64,000 bases of DNA from Pseudomonas sp. (GCF_030150285.1 NZ_JASLGE010000082.1:1-64000); one strand, 5' to 3'. Positions 51,138 through 60,728 are shown, numbered from the stretch's first letter. The notes: generated by a model from the sequence alone, not told the origin. A program made the numbers and translations.

Positions 51138-53051
51138 TTACGACGACAGGTAAGACGAACGCGTCAGGCCAAGGCGCAAAGCGTCCAGATACTGGGTGCG
51201 TTCTTTGGCGCTGATGTTGGCGCTGGCCACTTTGTCGCGGTAGTGAGTCATCAACTCCTCCGGCGACAAGTGCACGTAACGCAGCATGTCTTCGATGGTG
51301 TCGTGGGTCTCGATACCGGCGTGGTACACGCTGCCATCCGGGTTCTGGTAGATGTTCACCGAGTCGGTGTCACCGAACAGGTTGTGCATGTCACCCAGGA
51401 TTTCCTGGTACGCACCCACCAGGAAGATGCCCAGCAAGTAGTCTTCGCCTTCGTTCAGGCTGTGAACCGGCAGGCTGGTCTCGATGCTCTGCTCGTCGAC
51501 GTATTGCTTGATCTTGCCGTCGGAGTCGCAGGTCAGGTCTTGCAGCACGGCACGACGCAGCGGCTCTTCGTCGAGGCGGTGCAACGGCAGAATCGGCAGT
51601 ACCTGGCCAATCGCCCAGGTGTCCGGCAGGCTCTGGAATACCGAGAAGTTGCAGATGTACTTGTCGGCCAGCTTGTCGTTGAGTTCGTCCAGCACCTGAC
51701 GGTGCGAACGCTGACGCGCTTTCAACGAGTTGTGCAGGCGGCGGCACACCGCGAAGTAGCACTGCTCGGCCAAGGCTTTTTCCGCCAGGGTGAGTTTGCC
51801 GTCGGCGTACTGGGTCGCCACGTCGCTCATGTAGTGCGTGGCACGCCAGTAAGTTTCGGTGACCATTTCAATGTCGGTCGGGCCCAGCAAGTCGATCAGC
51901 CACTGCACGGTTTCCGGCAGGCTTTCCTTGTTTTCGATCACGGGCACGTCGTCGTTGTGCTTCTCAACATCGGTGACTTGCACCACCAGCATGGCGTGGT
52001 GGGCGGTCAACGAACGGCCGCTTTCAGAGAAGATGTGCGGGTGCGGCAAGCTTTGCGCGTCGCAGAACTCTTTGAGCATGCCCACCACGACACCGGCGTA
52101 GTCGTCCATGTCGTAGTTGATCGAGCTGGCGTTGCGCGAGTGCGTACCGTCGTAGTCCACGCCCAGACCGCCGCCCACGTCGATATGGTCGACTGGCAGG
52201 CCAAGGTTGCGCAGTTCGCCGTAGTAACGAATCGCTTCCTTGAAGCCGTGCTGGTAATCGGCCAGGTTGGCGATCTGCGAGCCCATGTGAAAGTGCAGCA
52301 GGCGAATGCCTTGATCCAGGCCGGCGTCGCGGAAGCGCTCAACCACCGACAGCAGTTGCGCGGCCGACAAACCGAACTTGGACTTTTCGCCGCCGGTGTC
52401 GGCCCATTTACTGGAGGCCAGCGAGGACAGGCGCACGCGCAAGCCCACCTGTGGCTTGACCTTGAGCGAGGCGGCCTCTTCGATCACCAGGTCCACTTCG
52501 GACTCTTTCTCGATGACGATAAACACGTTATGGCCCAGCTTCTGGCCCATCAGCGCCAGGCGGATGAACTCACGGTCCTTGTAGCCGTTGCACACGATGG
52601 TGCCGCCCTTCGGGGCCAGCGCCAGCACGGCCAGCAGCTCGGGCTTGGAACCGGCTTCAAGGCCAATCGACACGTCCTGGGTAGCGATGATGTTCTCGAT
52701 CACCGCTTCTTGCTGGTTCACCTTGATCGGGTACAGCGCGGTGTATTGGCTCTGGTATTCCAGGCGCTCGATGTTGGCATCGAAAGCACCGGTCAACTGG
52801 CGTACACGGTCTTGCAGAATGTCTGGAAAACGCACCAGCAATGGCAAGGACAAGCCACTTTTGCGCAGGTCGTCGACTTGCTCGTACAGATCGATGGGCG
52901 AGCTGTTCGGGCCGTTCGGACGGACTTCTACGCGACCGGCTTCATTGATCGCGAAATACCCGGCCCCCCAATGGCGAATCCCGTAAACACTGCGGCTGTC
53001 CGCAACTGTCCATTGGCTGCCATCGTCTTTGCGTGTGCGTCGTACGGACAT
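51138..53051 (-). CDS. speA: Biosynthetic arginine decarboxylase
   Basis: 637 residues, standard for SpeA, PLP fold III. The PLP lysine is K110 (TALYPIKVNQQ), followed by HMGSQIANLADY, VDVGGGLGVDYDGT (as DHIDVGGGLGVDYDG) and FSESGRSLTAHHAML. Converts arginine to agmatine, the first step to putrescine in this genus. GGGGA precedes the ATG. Same neighbourhood as PA4839. Monocistronic, ended by the REP hairpin. Confidence 0.95.
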   Translation of the reverse strand: MSVRRTRKDDGSQWTVADSRSVYGIRHWGAGYFAINEAGRVEVRPNGPNSSPIDLYEQVDDLRKSGLSLPLLVRFPDILQDRVRQLTGAFDANIERLEYQSQYTALYPIKVNQQEAVIENIIATQDVSIGLEAGSKPELLAVLALAPKGGTIVCNGYKDREFIRLALMGQKLGHNVFIVIEKESEVDLVIEEAASLKVKPQVGLRVRLSSLASSKWADTGGEKSKFGLSAAQLLSVVERFRDAGLDQGIRLLHFHMGSQIANLADYQHGFKEAIRYYGELRNLGLPVDHIDVGGGLGVDYDGTHSRNASSINYDMDDYAGVVVGMLKEFCDAQSLPHPHIFSESGRSLTAHHAMLVVQVTDVEKHNDDVPVIENKESLPETVQWLIDLLGPTDIEMVTETYWRATHYMSDVATQYADGKLTLAEKALAEQCYFAVCRRLHNSLKARQRSHRQVLDELNDKLADKYICNFSVFQSLPDTWAIGQVLPILPLHRLDEEPLRRAVLQDLTCDSDGKIKQYVDEQSIETSLPVHSLNEGEDYLLGIFLVGAYQEILGDMHNLFGDTDSVNIYQNPDGSVYHAGIETHDTIEDMLRYVHLSPEELMTHYRDKVASANISAKERTQYLDALRLGLTRSSYLSS

Positions 53052-53193
53052 CGAAGTCCCCTATAAATGAAGGCGAAGGCGCCACCTCTCGCGGAGGCTG
53101 GCGCAGTCTAAAGAATGAAAATGACGATTTGCCTGCAAGGGAAGTAGACCCCACTGGCAGGACAGAGTTTAGCCACAGGTTGGGAAGAGGCTT

Positions 53194-53565
53194 TCAGCCG
53201 CCGGACTTCTTGGCCTTGTACCCGAGCTTGATCAGCTCGGCCAACAGCAACTCGACGTGATCGCCCTGAATCTCGATAACCCCGTCTTTCAACGCGCCAC
53301 CGGTGCCACAGCGCTTTTTCAGCGAGGTGGCCAATTCCTTCAGGGCGTCTTCAGCCAGGGGCACGCCGGTGATAGTGGTCACCGTCTTGCCGCCACGGCC
53401 TTTGCTCTCGCGACGCACGCGGGCAATACCGTCGCCTTCGGGGATCAGGGTCTGTTTGCAGGTGCACGAATCCACGGGCTGACGACAGTCCGGGCAGTGT
53501 CGACCTGCGTCGGTGGAAAATACCAGGCCACCAAGGGCGGCGAAGGATGCGGCTTTTTTGGCCAC
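53194..53565 (-). CDS. yciH: YciH/SUI1-family translation factor homologue
   Basis: 123 residues, from GTG 53565 (AGGA at 8 bases). N-terminal zinc-ribbon-like cysteines CPDCRQPVDSCTC, then the SUI1 (eIF1) domain with VRRESKGRGGKTVTTITGV and LKKRCGTGGALKDGVIEIQG. The bacterial protein may affect start-codon fidelity but its role is uncertain. The long frame to 53850 runs through a REPIN and is rejected. Same order as PA4840 after speA. Confidence 0.88.
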   Translation of the reverse strand: MAKKAASFAALGGLVFSTDAGRHCPDCRQPVDSCTCKQTLIPEGDGIARVRRESKGRGGKTVTTITGVPLAEDALKELATSLKKRCGTGGALKDGVIEIQGDHVELLLAELIKLGYKAKKSGG

Positions 53566-53871
53566 CGGCAATCCTCTTGGGAGGATGAAGACTGATCGGC
53601 GCCGCACAAGGCGGTGACCGACCGCGAAGCCCCACTCAGGCAGGGGCAGCGCTACCGAACCGTCAAGGCCACCACCACTGTAGGAGCGAGCTTGCTCGCG
53701 AAGATCGTCAACGATAACGCGGGCATTCAGCCAGCACGCGGTGTCTTGGCGTTTTTCGCGAGCAAGCTCGCTCCTACAGGGTGAAACAATAGCGGTTCGG
53801 GTGAAAAGGCGCGCAGTGTAACGGCAAAAAGCCAAGTTGCTAAGAGCCAAATGGCGCCAATTTATACAACT
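53566..53871. other. 306-bp intergenic region containing a REPIN
   Basis: Between yciH and the NUDIX gene, no gene except the repeat annotated at 53678-53779. The yciH promoter must lie at or to the right of the repeat or between it and the start at 53565. Confidence 0.5.
53678..53779. repeat. REPIN (two inverted REP copies)
   Basis: The 25-base REP CTGTAGGAGCGAGCTTGCTC... (53678-53702) and its exact inverse (53755-53779) flank a 52-base spacer, the classical REPIN form of P. fluorescens. The arms pair over 25 bases. Confidence 0.92.
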
Positions 53872-54411
53872 TTAGCGACGTGAGGCGAGATAGCGCCGCA
53901 AGCCCTCTTGGGCGTCCGGGCAATAAGACTTTTGCTCGGCCTCTGCAAGCACCGTTTCAATGGATAGAAAACGCGCTTCCATGACCTCTTCAGGCTGCAA
54001 ACACAGCGGGCCGTCCCATACAGCAGAGTAGGACGTACACCACAGGCGGCTGTCGCCATCTTCAAAGTAAAAATGATCGTGCTCGACCAACTCCACGCCA
54101 CTCACGCCCAGCTCTTCCGCCAATTCCCGCTGTGCCGACAGGGCATAGCTTTCTCCCGCCGCCACCATCCCGCCCGCCGCCGTATCCCAGAACCCCGGGT
54201 ACAGGGCTTTGCTCAGCGTGCGCCGATGCACACACAGCTCGCCTTTGGAATTGAACAGGAAGATAAACGTGCAACGGCCGATCAAGCCGCGCTGGCGCAG
54301 GTCGGACCTGACCAAGTGACCGAGCAGGTGGTCCTGCTCGTCGACCCAGCAGATCAGTTCAGCGTCGGAGGCTGCTCGGTGTGCGGCCTCCTTTTGAGTA
54401 GCGTCCATCAT
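53872..54411 (-). CDS. NUDIX hydrolase
   Basis: 179 residues from ATG 54411. The Nudix box GGMVAAGESYALSAQREL plus AEELGV (about residues 79-101) is complete with its glutamates. The surrounding pattern (LGHLVRSDLRQRGLIGRCT, LCVHRRTLSKALYPGFWD) belongs to the YfcD/isopentenyl-diphosphate-isomerase-like branch; substrate not determined. The start forms a TGATG overlap with the stop of DUF2333, so the two are translationally coupled. Matches PA4841. Confidence 0.87.
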   Translation of the reverse strand: MMDATQKEAAHRAASDAELICWVDEQDHLLGHLVRSDLRQRGLIGRCTFIFLFNSKGELCVHRRTLSKALYPGFWDTAAGGMVAAGESYALSAQRELAEELGVSGVELVEHDHFYFEDGDSRLWCTSYSAVWDGPLCLQPEEVMEARFLSIETVLAEAEQKSYCPDAQEGLRRYLASRR

Positions 54412-55478
54412 CAACCCTGGTTGAGGAGCTGACGCAAGTCGATCACTGCAGCGTTTGCCCGGGAAATATAGTTGGCCATCACCAGCGAATGGTTCGCCAG
54501 TACGCCGAAGCCACTGCCGTTAAGAATCATAGGACTCCATACCGGTTCTTGCGAGGCCTCTAGCTCCCGAATGATCTGGCGCACGCTGACGGTGGCATTT
54601 TTCTTGGCCAGTACGTCGGCAAAATCGACTTCGATGGCACGCAGCAGATGGGACAGCGCCCATGCCTGGCCGCGCGCTTCGTAGAACACGTTGTCGATCT
54701 GCATCCATGGGGTTTCCACCACTTCTTCATCGACCTGCGGCACTTCACCCGGCGCCAGCGTCTCGGTTTTCAGCGCAGTGTTCAACTTGACCCGGCCCAC
54801 GCTGGCGGACAGACGCTGGGACAGCGAGCCCAAACGTGTGGCCACATCGCCCAGCCAGTTGTTGAGGTTGTCGGCACGCGCATAAAAAAGCGCGCCGCGC
54901 TGGTTCGGGTCAGACAGGCGCGCTTCGTAGCGGCTCAAGGAATTGATGCCTTCCTGGTATTCCGACTCACTGGATGGCAGCACCCAACTCTTGTTGTCGA
55001 AGTTGAAGCGCGGCTCGGCCTTGGCCAAGTCAGCGTCTTCAGCCGACTGCGACTGGGAGCGGGCGAAGTCTTTACGCAGGGCGCGGGTAAGGTCACGCAC
55101 CTGCACCAGCACGCCGTATTCCCAGCTCGGCATGTTGTCCATCCACAAGCCTGGCGGGAAACGGTCGTTGGAGATGTAGCCGCCTGGCTTGTTCAGCAAG
55201 GTGCCGACCACGGTCTTGAGGGTTTCGACGGTGGTGTAACCCACCACCATCTGCTTGCCTTCCTTCTCGGCGGCAAGCTGGGCATTTTGCTGCACCGGAA
55301 ACAGCGCCGGCTCTTGGCTCCAGTACCAACCCAGGCCACCGGTGACCAGCAGGTACAAGCCGATGATGCTGAGCAACGCCCGGCTCATCAGCAGGTTGCG
55401 AAAATAGCTGCGGTTGGCCGACTTGGGCTCAGCGGCGGGGCCTTTGGCACTGCCTTCGCGGTTTTTCCAGTCCAGCAT
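54411..55478 (-). CDS. DUF2333 family membrane-anchored protein
   Basis: 355 residues. One N-terminal membrane helix (ALLSIIGLYLLVTGGLGWYW, about 34-53), then a periplasmic domain with FPPGLWMDNMPSWEYGVLVQ and SHLLRAIEVDFADVLAKKNA typical of DUF2333. Function unknown. AAGGA precedes the ATG. Coupled to the NUDIX gene. Matches PA4842; divergent from gcbA. Confidence 0.85.
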   Translation of the reverse strand: MLDWKNREGSAKGPAAEPKSANRSYFRNLLMSRALLSIIGLYLLVTGGLGWYWSQEPALFPVQQNAQLAAEKEGKQMVVGYTTVETLKTVVGTLLNKPGGYISNDRFPPGLWMDNMPSWEYGVLVQVRDLTRALRKDFARSQSQSAEDADLAKAEPRFNFDNKSWVLPSSESEYQEGINSLSRYEARLSDPNQRGALFYARADNLNNWLGDVATRLGSLSQRLSASVGRVKLNTALKTETLAPGEVPQVDEEVVETPWMQIDNVFYEARGQAWALSHLLRAIEVDFADVLAKKNATVSVRQIIRELEASQEPVWSPMILNGSGFGVLANHSLVMANYISRANAAVIDLRQLLNQG

Positions 55479-55776
55479 GGCGATATCCTTTCAATCACTT
55501 GAGTTCATGCACGTCAATTGTCCGGGTGCGTTCAGACATTCCGACCACAACCCTACCCCATCGTGCCCATCGGTGCGGGGCTTTTACACGAAACTGGCGC
55601 ACCAGCGCGCTTGGACTATAAAGGATGCACGCGATTTACGCTGCGCGACCCATTGGTCAATAACTGAATGGCAGGCACGCAGACTTAATTGACGTATGAC
55701 ACTCATCTATCAGAAAAGAGGTGCTAGCATAGAGCCATCAGTCGACCTCAGCATGCACCCTCACAGTAGTCAGGAT
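55479..55776. promoter_or_regulatory. Divergent region between DUF2333 and gcbA
   Basis: About 298 bp, no gene. Must hold the promoters for both directions. A TTGACG at 55688 could be a -35 element for gcbA, but no good -10 is at the right distance. Confidence 0.35.
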
Positions 55777-57447
55777 ATGACCGAGTCAGAAGACCCCAGC
55801 CGCGAGCGTCTCAAGCAGCACTTTGCCCAGCGGGTAATTCATCAGGCACGTCAAATTCTTGAGATCTGGCAGCGCCTGCAACGCAGCGAGTGGTCGAACG
55901 CCGACTTTTCCGAACTCAGCGAAGCCAACCTGCGCCTGCAACGCTTCGCCGAACGCTTCGAACAGCCCGAACACACACAACTGGCACGGCATATCAGTCA
56001 ATCCTTGCAGGCTGTGGACGAGAACCGTGGCCGTCTGAGCAGCCAACTGATCACCGAGCTCAACCGCTTGATGCAACGCCTGTCCCGCACCGGCCTGCGC
56101 CAGGGCGATCAGCTTGAGCAAACCTTCCTGCCGCCGATGCGCAAGCCGATCTATGTGATGCTGGCCGACCATGACCGCGCCGAACGCCTGGCCAAGCAGT
56201 TGGAGTTCTTCGGCATGGGCGCCCACGCCCTGGACAGCGTGGCCGCCTTTCGCGCGTCCATGGCCGAGCGTTTGCCGTCGGCGATCGTGATGGACGTGGA
56301 CTTCTGCGGCACCGGCCTGGGCCTGAAGCTCGCGGCAGAGGCCCAGGAGGGCCTGGAGCAAAAGCTGCCGCTGTTGTTTTTCAGCCTGCACGAAACCGAC
56401 ACCCCGACACGCCTGGCCGCCGTACGCGCCGGCGGCGAAGAGTTCCTGACCGGCACCCTGGAGGCCTCAAGCCTGCTGGAAAAGATCGAAGTGCTAACCT
56501 GCGCGGCCCAGTACGAACCGTACAAAGTGCTGATCATCGACGACTCGCGGGCCCAGGCGCTGCACACCGAACGCCTGCTCAACAGTGCCGGCATTGTCAC
56601 CCGCACATTGACCGAACCGATCCAGGCCATGGCCGAGCTGGCGGATTTCCAGCCCGACCTGATCATCCTCGACATGTACATGCCTGCCTGTACCGGCACC
56701 GAACTGGCCAAGGTGATTCGCCACAACGACCGCTACGTCAGTGTGCCGATCATTTACCTGTCGGCCGAGGACGACCTGGATAAACAGCTGGATGCGATGA
56801 GCGAGGGCGGTGACGATTTCCTCACCAAACCGATCAAGCCGCGTCACCTGATCACCACTGTGCGCAACCGTGCGTCACGTGCGCGCAACTTGAAGGCACG
56901 GATGGTGCGCGACAGCCTGACCGGGCTGTACAACCACACGCATATCCTGCAACTGCTCGAAGATTGCAGCTTCCGCGCACGCCGCGAGAACAAGCCGTTG
57001 AGCTTTGCCATGCTCGATATCGACCACTTCAAGCGCGTCAATGACAGCCACGGCCACCCCATGGGCGACCGGGTGATCAAGAGCCTGGCACTGTTTCTCA
57101 AGCAGCGTTTGCGCAAGACCGATTACATCGGCCGCTACGGCGGTGAAGAGTTCGCCATCGTGATGCCCGACACCGACCTGGAATCGGCCTGCAAAGTGCT
57201 GGACGACATTCGTCGGCGCTTTGCAGAAATCCACTACCCCGCCCAACCGCAGGATTTGTGGTGCACCTTCAGCGCCGGCCTGGTGGAGCTGTGCGACGGT
57301 TCCGACAGCTTGATGATGGCCGCCCAGGCTGACGAAGCGCTGTACCGCGCCAAGGACGCCGGACGTAATCGCGTGCAAGCCGCTCGTACATCAAAGCAAA
57401 GTGCCATCTTTTCACCAGAATCCACCGATTCGGTCATAACGCTGTAA
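55777..57447 (+). CDS. gcbA: GcbA-like diguanylate cyclase with two receiver domains
   Basis: 556 residues from ATG 55777 (earlier ATGs at 55753 and 55696 are possible; none has a good ribosome site). A helical N terminus is followed by a receiver-like domain (about 125-240) lacking the conserved lysine, a second intact receiver (about 248-365, D298 in ILDMYMP, lysine in FLTKPIK), and a GGDEF domain (about 370-530) with GGEEF at about 453-457 and the inhibitory RKTD I-site five residues before. Synthesises c-di-GMP; the P. fluorescens/P. aeruginosa GcbA (PA4843) promotes surface attachment. Confidence 0.88.
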   Translation: MTESEDPSRERLKQHFAQRVIHQARQILEIWQRLQRSEWSNADFSELSEANLRLQRFAERFEQPEHTQLARHISQSLQAVDENRGRLSSQLITELNRLMQRLSRTGLRQGDQLEQTFLPPMRKPIYVMLADHDRAERLAKQLEFFGMGAHALDSVAAFRASMAERLPSAIVMDVDFCGTGLGLKLAAEAQEGLEQKLPLLFFSLHETDTPTRLAAVRAGGEEFLTGTLEASSLLEKIEVLTCAAQYEPYKVLIIDDSRAQALHTERLLNSAGIVTRTLTEPIQAMAELADFQPDLIILDMYMPACTGTELAKVIRHNDRYVSVPIIYLSAEDDLDKQLDAMSEGGDDFLTKPIKPRHLITTVRNRASRARNLKARMVRDSLTGLYNHTHILQLLEDCSFRARRENKPLSFAMLDIDHFKRVNDSHGHPMGDRVIKSLALFLKQRLRKTDYIGRYGGEEFAIVMPDTDLESACKVLDDIRRRFAEIHYPAQPQDLWCTFSAGLVELCDGSDSLMMAAQADEALYRAKDAGRNRVQAARTSKQSAIFSPESTDSVITL

Positions 57448-57500
57448 TACAAACGCAATAAATTCAGGCGCTTATCTCTTGCCGTCGGTTGAAACCCCGC

Positions 57501-59462
57501 ATGCGCCTGAAGCTGCTGACCAATCTCAATACCCTTCTGCTGGTGGCTGTGTGCCTGGCCCTCGGGGCGACACTGTGGTGGTCGCAACGGGCGCTGGAGC
57601 GTCCGTACTTGTTGATGGAGCGCTACCTCGGGTTGTCCCAGGTCTTTCAAAACCAGGCTGCCCGTAACATCGAGGACTACTTAGCCAGCGGCGATGCCCT
57701 GCGCCTGAGCAGTGCAACCCAGAGCCTGGAAAGCCTGCAGCTTCAGCTGGGCGAACTGCCGCCCGACTTGGCGCAAAACCTGCGCCCCAGCCTCATGGAC
57801 CTGGAGACTTTCAGCAAGACCGACCTGTTGGCCGCCGGTAAATTGGCTGGCGACCCGCAAGCCCTGTTGCTGCAAGCCGAGCGTGAACTGGGCGCGAACC
57901 TGGAACAATTGAGCCAGTACGCCAGCGGTGTCAATTCCGCGGAGGCTGCGCATTATATGTCGCCATTGCTCGCAGCCTCACAGCACCTGGGCAAACTGTC
58001 CCTGGCCCGCGACAAGCTAGTCAGCAGCGGGCGCGCCGAGTTGGCCGCGGATGTCGAGCGGGAAGTGACCAACCTGCGCACTCAGGCCGACCTGCTTGCG
58101 CAGCTGCCCTTATTGGGAATAAAGGCCAGCGCTGAATCCCACACCGATGATTTTTCCGCGTTGATGGGCCTGGAAAATACCGAAAAAACCGAAGCCCAGG
58201 ACACCGGCGTCGACCTCAAGCGCGAACTCAACAGCCTGTTGACCCGCTACCCCGCCGAACTCCAACGCACCCGTGAACAGATCCAGCAACGCGCCGATCT
58301 CGCCGCCAGCACCCACCTTAAAATCACCAACGTACAACAGGCCATCGCCGGCCTGGAACCCGTGGTGCGCGCGCAACACGCGAAGATTCAGGGTGAAGTG
58401 CGTGTGATGCAGGGGGTGATGATTGGTCTGATCCTGCTGATCGCATTGCTGATCGATACCCTGCAACGCCGCCTGGCGCGCGTGCTGACCAACCTGGCAC
58501 CCGCCTTGTCGACCTGGGCCGAAGGCGACTTCAGCCAACCGATTGCCCTGGGCAAGACCAACCGTGAACTGCACGATATCGAGGCCTCCCTTAACCGCCT
58601 GCGCGCCTACCTGGTGGATCTGGTCGGCACCATCCGTGGCAATGCCGAAGAAGTGGCAGGCAGCAGCCGCGCCCTGGCCGAACTGAGCAGCGGCCTGCAC
58701 GACGGCGCCGAGCGCCAGGCCGGCGACACCGCGCAAATCCGTGATTCCCTGGGCGAACTGGAAGCCACCATCCAGCAAGTCGCCGGGGATGCCAGCCAGG
58801 CCGCCGGGGCCAGTCGCAGTGCGGGCCAGGCGGTAGAGCAAGGCCAGCGTGTGATCGGCCTGAGCCTCACCGGGCTGCATGCGCTGGTAGGCGAAGTGCA
58901 GCAAAACGCGCAGATGATCGAGAAACTTGCCGAAGAGTCCGCCACCATCGGCGGCGTGCTCACGGTGATTCGCTCGATTGCCGACCAGACCAACCTGCTG
59001 GCGCTCAACGCCGCTATCGAAGCCGCCCGCGCCGGTGAAGCCGGACGTGGTTTCGCCGTGGTAGCCGACGAAGTGCGCTCCCTGGCCCAGCGTACTGCCG
59101 GCGCCACCGCCGAAATCCAGGGCCTGATCGCCGGCCTGCAAAGCGCCGCGCACCAGTCGGTAGAAGGCATGCGCGCCCAGGTCGAACACGCCGAAGCCAC
59201 CGCCCAGCAGGCCCAGGCGGCGGATGGCGCGCTGGATGAAATCGTCGGGGCGATCCAGACCATCTCGGATACCGCCGTACGCATTGCCGATGTGACCGCG
59301 CAGCAGAGTGGCGCCGTGAGCGAGATACGCGACAACAGTGAGCGGATTCATCAATTGGGTGAGGATAATTTGCTGCGTATTGGCCAGGGCCGGAGCCAGG
59401 GCGAGCACCTGCTGGTACTGGGCGGGCAACTGACTACCGCCGTGCAAGCCTTCCGCGTCTAA
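57501..59462 (+). CDS. Methyl-accepting chemotaxis protein (CtpL-like)
   Basis: 653 residues from ATG 57501. TM1 at about 5-25, a helical periplasmic domain (about 26-300), TM2 at about 301-322, a HAMP-like region, and the cytoplasmic signalling hairpin with the highly conserved IADQTNLLALNAAIEAARAG near residue 490-510. In the position of PA4844 (CtpL, phosphate and chlorinated-ethylene sensing), so similar ligands are possible, though ligand-binding sequence is not diagnostic. A TTG four codons upstream is a weaker start choice. Confidence 0.85.
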   Translation: MRLKLLTNLNTLLLVAVCLALGATLWWSQRALERPYLLMERYLGLSQVFQNQAARNIEDYLASGDALRLSSATQSLESLQLQLGELPPDLAQNLRPSLMDLETFSKTDLLAAGKLAGDPQALLLQAERELGANLEQLSQYASGVNSAEAAHYMSPLLAASQHLGKLSLARDKLVSSGRAELAADVEREVTNLRTQADLLAQLPLLGIKASAESHTDDFSALMGLENTEKTEAQDTGVDLKRELNSLLTRYPAELQRTREQIQQRADLAASTHLKITNVQQAIAGLEPVVRAQHAKIQGEVRVMQGVMIGLILLIALLIDTLQRRLARVLTNLAPALSTWAEGDFSQPIALGKTNRELHDIEASLNRLRAYLVDLVGTIRGNAEEVAGSSRALAELSSGLHDGAERQAGDTAQIRDSLGELEATIQQVAGDASQAAGASRSAGQAVEQGQRVIGLSLTGLHALVGEVQQNAQMIEKLAEESATIGGVLTVIRSIADQTNLLALNAAIEAARAGEAGRGFAVVADEVRSLAQRTAGATAEIQGLIAGLQSAAHQSVEGMRAQVEHAEATAQQAQAADGALDEIVGAIQTISDTAVRIADVTAQQSGAVSEIRDNSERIHQLGEDNLLRIGQGRSQGEHLLVLGGQLTTAVQAFRV

Positions 59463-59766
59463 CCCGATCCGGCCCTCTATGAAGACCGCAATGTGGCTGA
59501 TCGTTCCCACGCTCCGCGTGGGAATGTCGCCCCAGACGCTCCGCGTCCCGCTTTAAAGCCGTGACGCAGAGCGTCACTGGATGCGTGCCCACGAGGAGCG
59601 TGGGTGCGATCAGCTCCCACACTGACCAAATGCCGTCTCCCAGTCACAAATTTTGCGCAATCCTCGCTAATCGTGCCGGCTACTGCATAGAACTGGACAG
59701 TCACAAAGGCTTTGCGGCATAGTCGCCGGGTTCTGACGCACCCACACCAATAACAAGGAACAGCCA
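59463..59766. other. 304-bp gap with a 117-bp repeat and the aroQ promoter
   Basis: No gene. Holds the repeat annotated at 59497-59613, then about 150 bp that should contain the promoter of aroQ-accB-accC. In P. aeruginosa dipZ (dsbD) lies at this point; nothing of it is visible here. Confidence 0.5.
59497..59613. repeat. 117-bp intergenic repeat, copy 1
   Basis: Starts CTGATCGTTCCCACGCTCCG and ends in the inverse of it (AGCGTGGGTGCGATCAG), with internal ACGCTCCGCGT / ACGCAGAGCGT segments, so it can fold into a branched hairpin. A close relative lies at 62149-62263. Such elements are abundant in P. fluorescens genomes. Confidence 0.8.
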
Positions 59767-60222
59767 ATGGCGACCTTACTGGTTCTTCACGGACCCAACC
59801 TGAACCTGCTTGGCACCCGCGAACCGGGCGTCTACGGGGCAGTAACCCTCGATCAGATCAACCTCGACCTGGAACGACGGGCACGTGAAGCCGGCCACCA
59901 TTTGCTCTACCTGCAAAGCAATGCCGAGTATGAATTGATTGATCGCATCCATGCCGCGCGCGGCGAAGGCGTGGACTTTATTCTGATCAATCCCGCCGCT
60001 TTTACGCACACAAGCGTTGCATTACGTGACGCGCTGCTGGCGGTGAGCATCCCATTCATCGAAGTGCATTTATCGAACGTGCACAAACGCGAAGCTTTCC
60101 GCCATCACTCTTACTTCTCCGACGTAGCGGTAGGAGTGATCTGCGGCCTTGGCGCCAGCGGTTACCGACTGGCCCTGGAGGCCGCCCTGGAACACATTGA
60201 AGAACAGGCTAAACGCCCCTGA
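59767..60222 (+). CDS. aroQ: Type II 3-dehydroquinate dehydratase
   Basis: 151 residues. GPNLNLLGTREPGVYG carries the catalytic arginine/tyrosine loop; LQSNAEYELIDRIHAA and INPAAFTHTSVALRDALL and the histidine of EVHLSNVHKRE complete the active site. Third step of the shikimate pathway in the cytoplasm, dodecameric. AAGGA precedes the ATG. First gene of the conserved aroQ-accB-accC cluster; accB follows after 24 bases. Confidence 0.95.
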   Translation: MATLLVLHGPNLNLLGTREPGVYGAVTLDQINLDLERRAREAGHHLLYLQSNAEYELIDRIHAARGEGVDFILINPAAFTHTSVALRDALLAVSIPFIEVHLSNVHKREAFRHHSYFSDVAVGVICGLGASGYRLALEAALEHIEEQAKRP

Positions 60223-60246
60223 CCGACCCTTGGGAGTTGATGATTC

Positions 60247-60711
60247 ATGGATATCCGTAAAGTTAAGAAACTGATCGAACTGCTGGAAGAATCCGGTATC
60301 GACGAGCTGGAAATCAAGGAAGGCGAAGAGTCCGTACGGATCAGCCGTCACAGCAAGACCCCGGCCCAACAGTTCTACGCGCCACAGATGCAAGCACCGG
60401 CTCCAGCCGCTGCAGCTCCGGCTGCCGCACCTGCCGCCGCCGCTGCACCTGCCGCCCCAGCCGCTCCTGCGCTGAACGGCTTCGTGGTCAAGTCGCCAAT
60501 GGTCGGTACTTTCTACCGCACCCCGGCACCGACCTCGCCAGCCTTCGTTGAAGTGGGCAAGACCGTGAAAGTGGGCGACACCATCTGCATCGTTGAAGCG
60601 ATGAAGATGATGAACCACATCACCGCGGAAAAAGCCGGCGTCATTGAATCCATCCTGGTAGAAAACGGTCAGCCGGTTGAGTACGACCAGCCGCTGTTCA
60701 CCATCGTTTGA
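60247..60711 (+). CDS. accB: Biotin carboxyl carrier protein of acetyl-CoA carboxylase
   Basis: 154 residues. N-terminal helical domain (MDIRKVKKLIELLEESGI), an Ala/Pro-rich flexible linker (about 50-76), and the C-terminal biotinyl domain with the biotinylated K120 in EAMKMMNH. Carries carboxybiotin between AccC and AccAD. Overlapped closely by accC (17 bases apart). Part of the aroQ-accB-accC transcript, essential for fatty acid initiation. Confidence 0.96.
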   Translation: MDIRKVKKLIELLEESGIDELEIKEGEESVRISRHSKTPAQQFYAPQMQAPAPAAAAPAAAPAAAAAPAAPAAPALNGFVVKSPMVGTFYRTPAPTSPAFVEVGKTVKVGDTICIVEAMKMMNHITAEKAGVIESILVENGQPVEYDQPLFTIV

Positions 60712-60728
60712 ACCGCGGAGCGCCTTCG

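Noticed and set aside
51243..53066. 607-codon open frame opposite speA
   Set aside because: Shadow of the arginine decarboxylase gene, Val/Gln/His-rich, with no domain.
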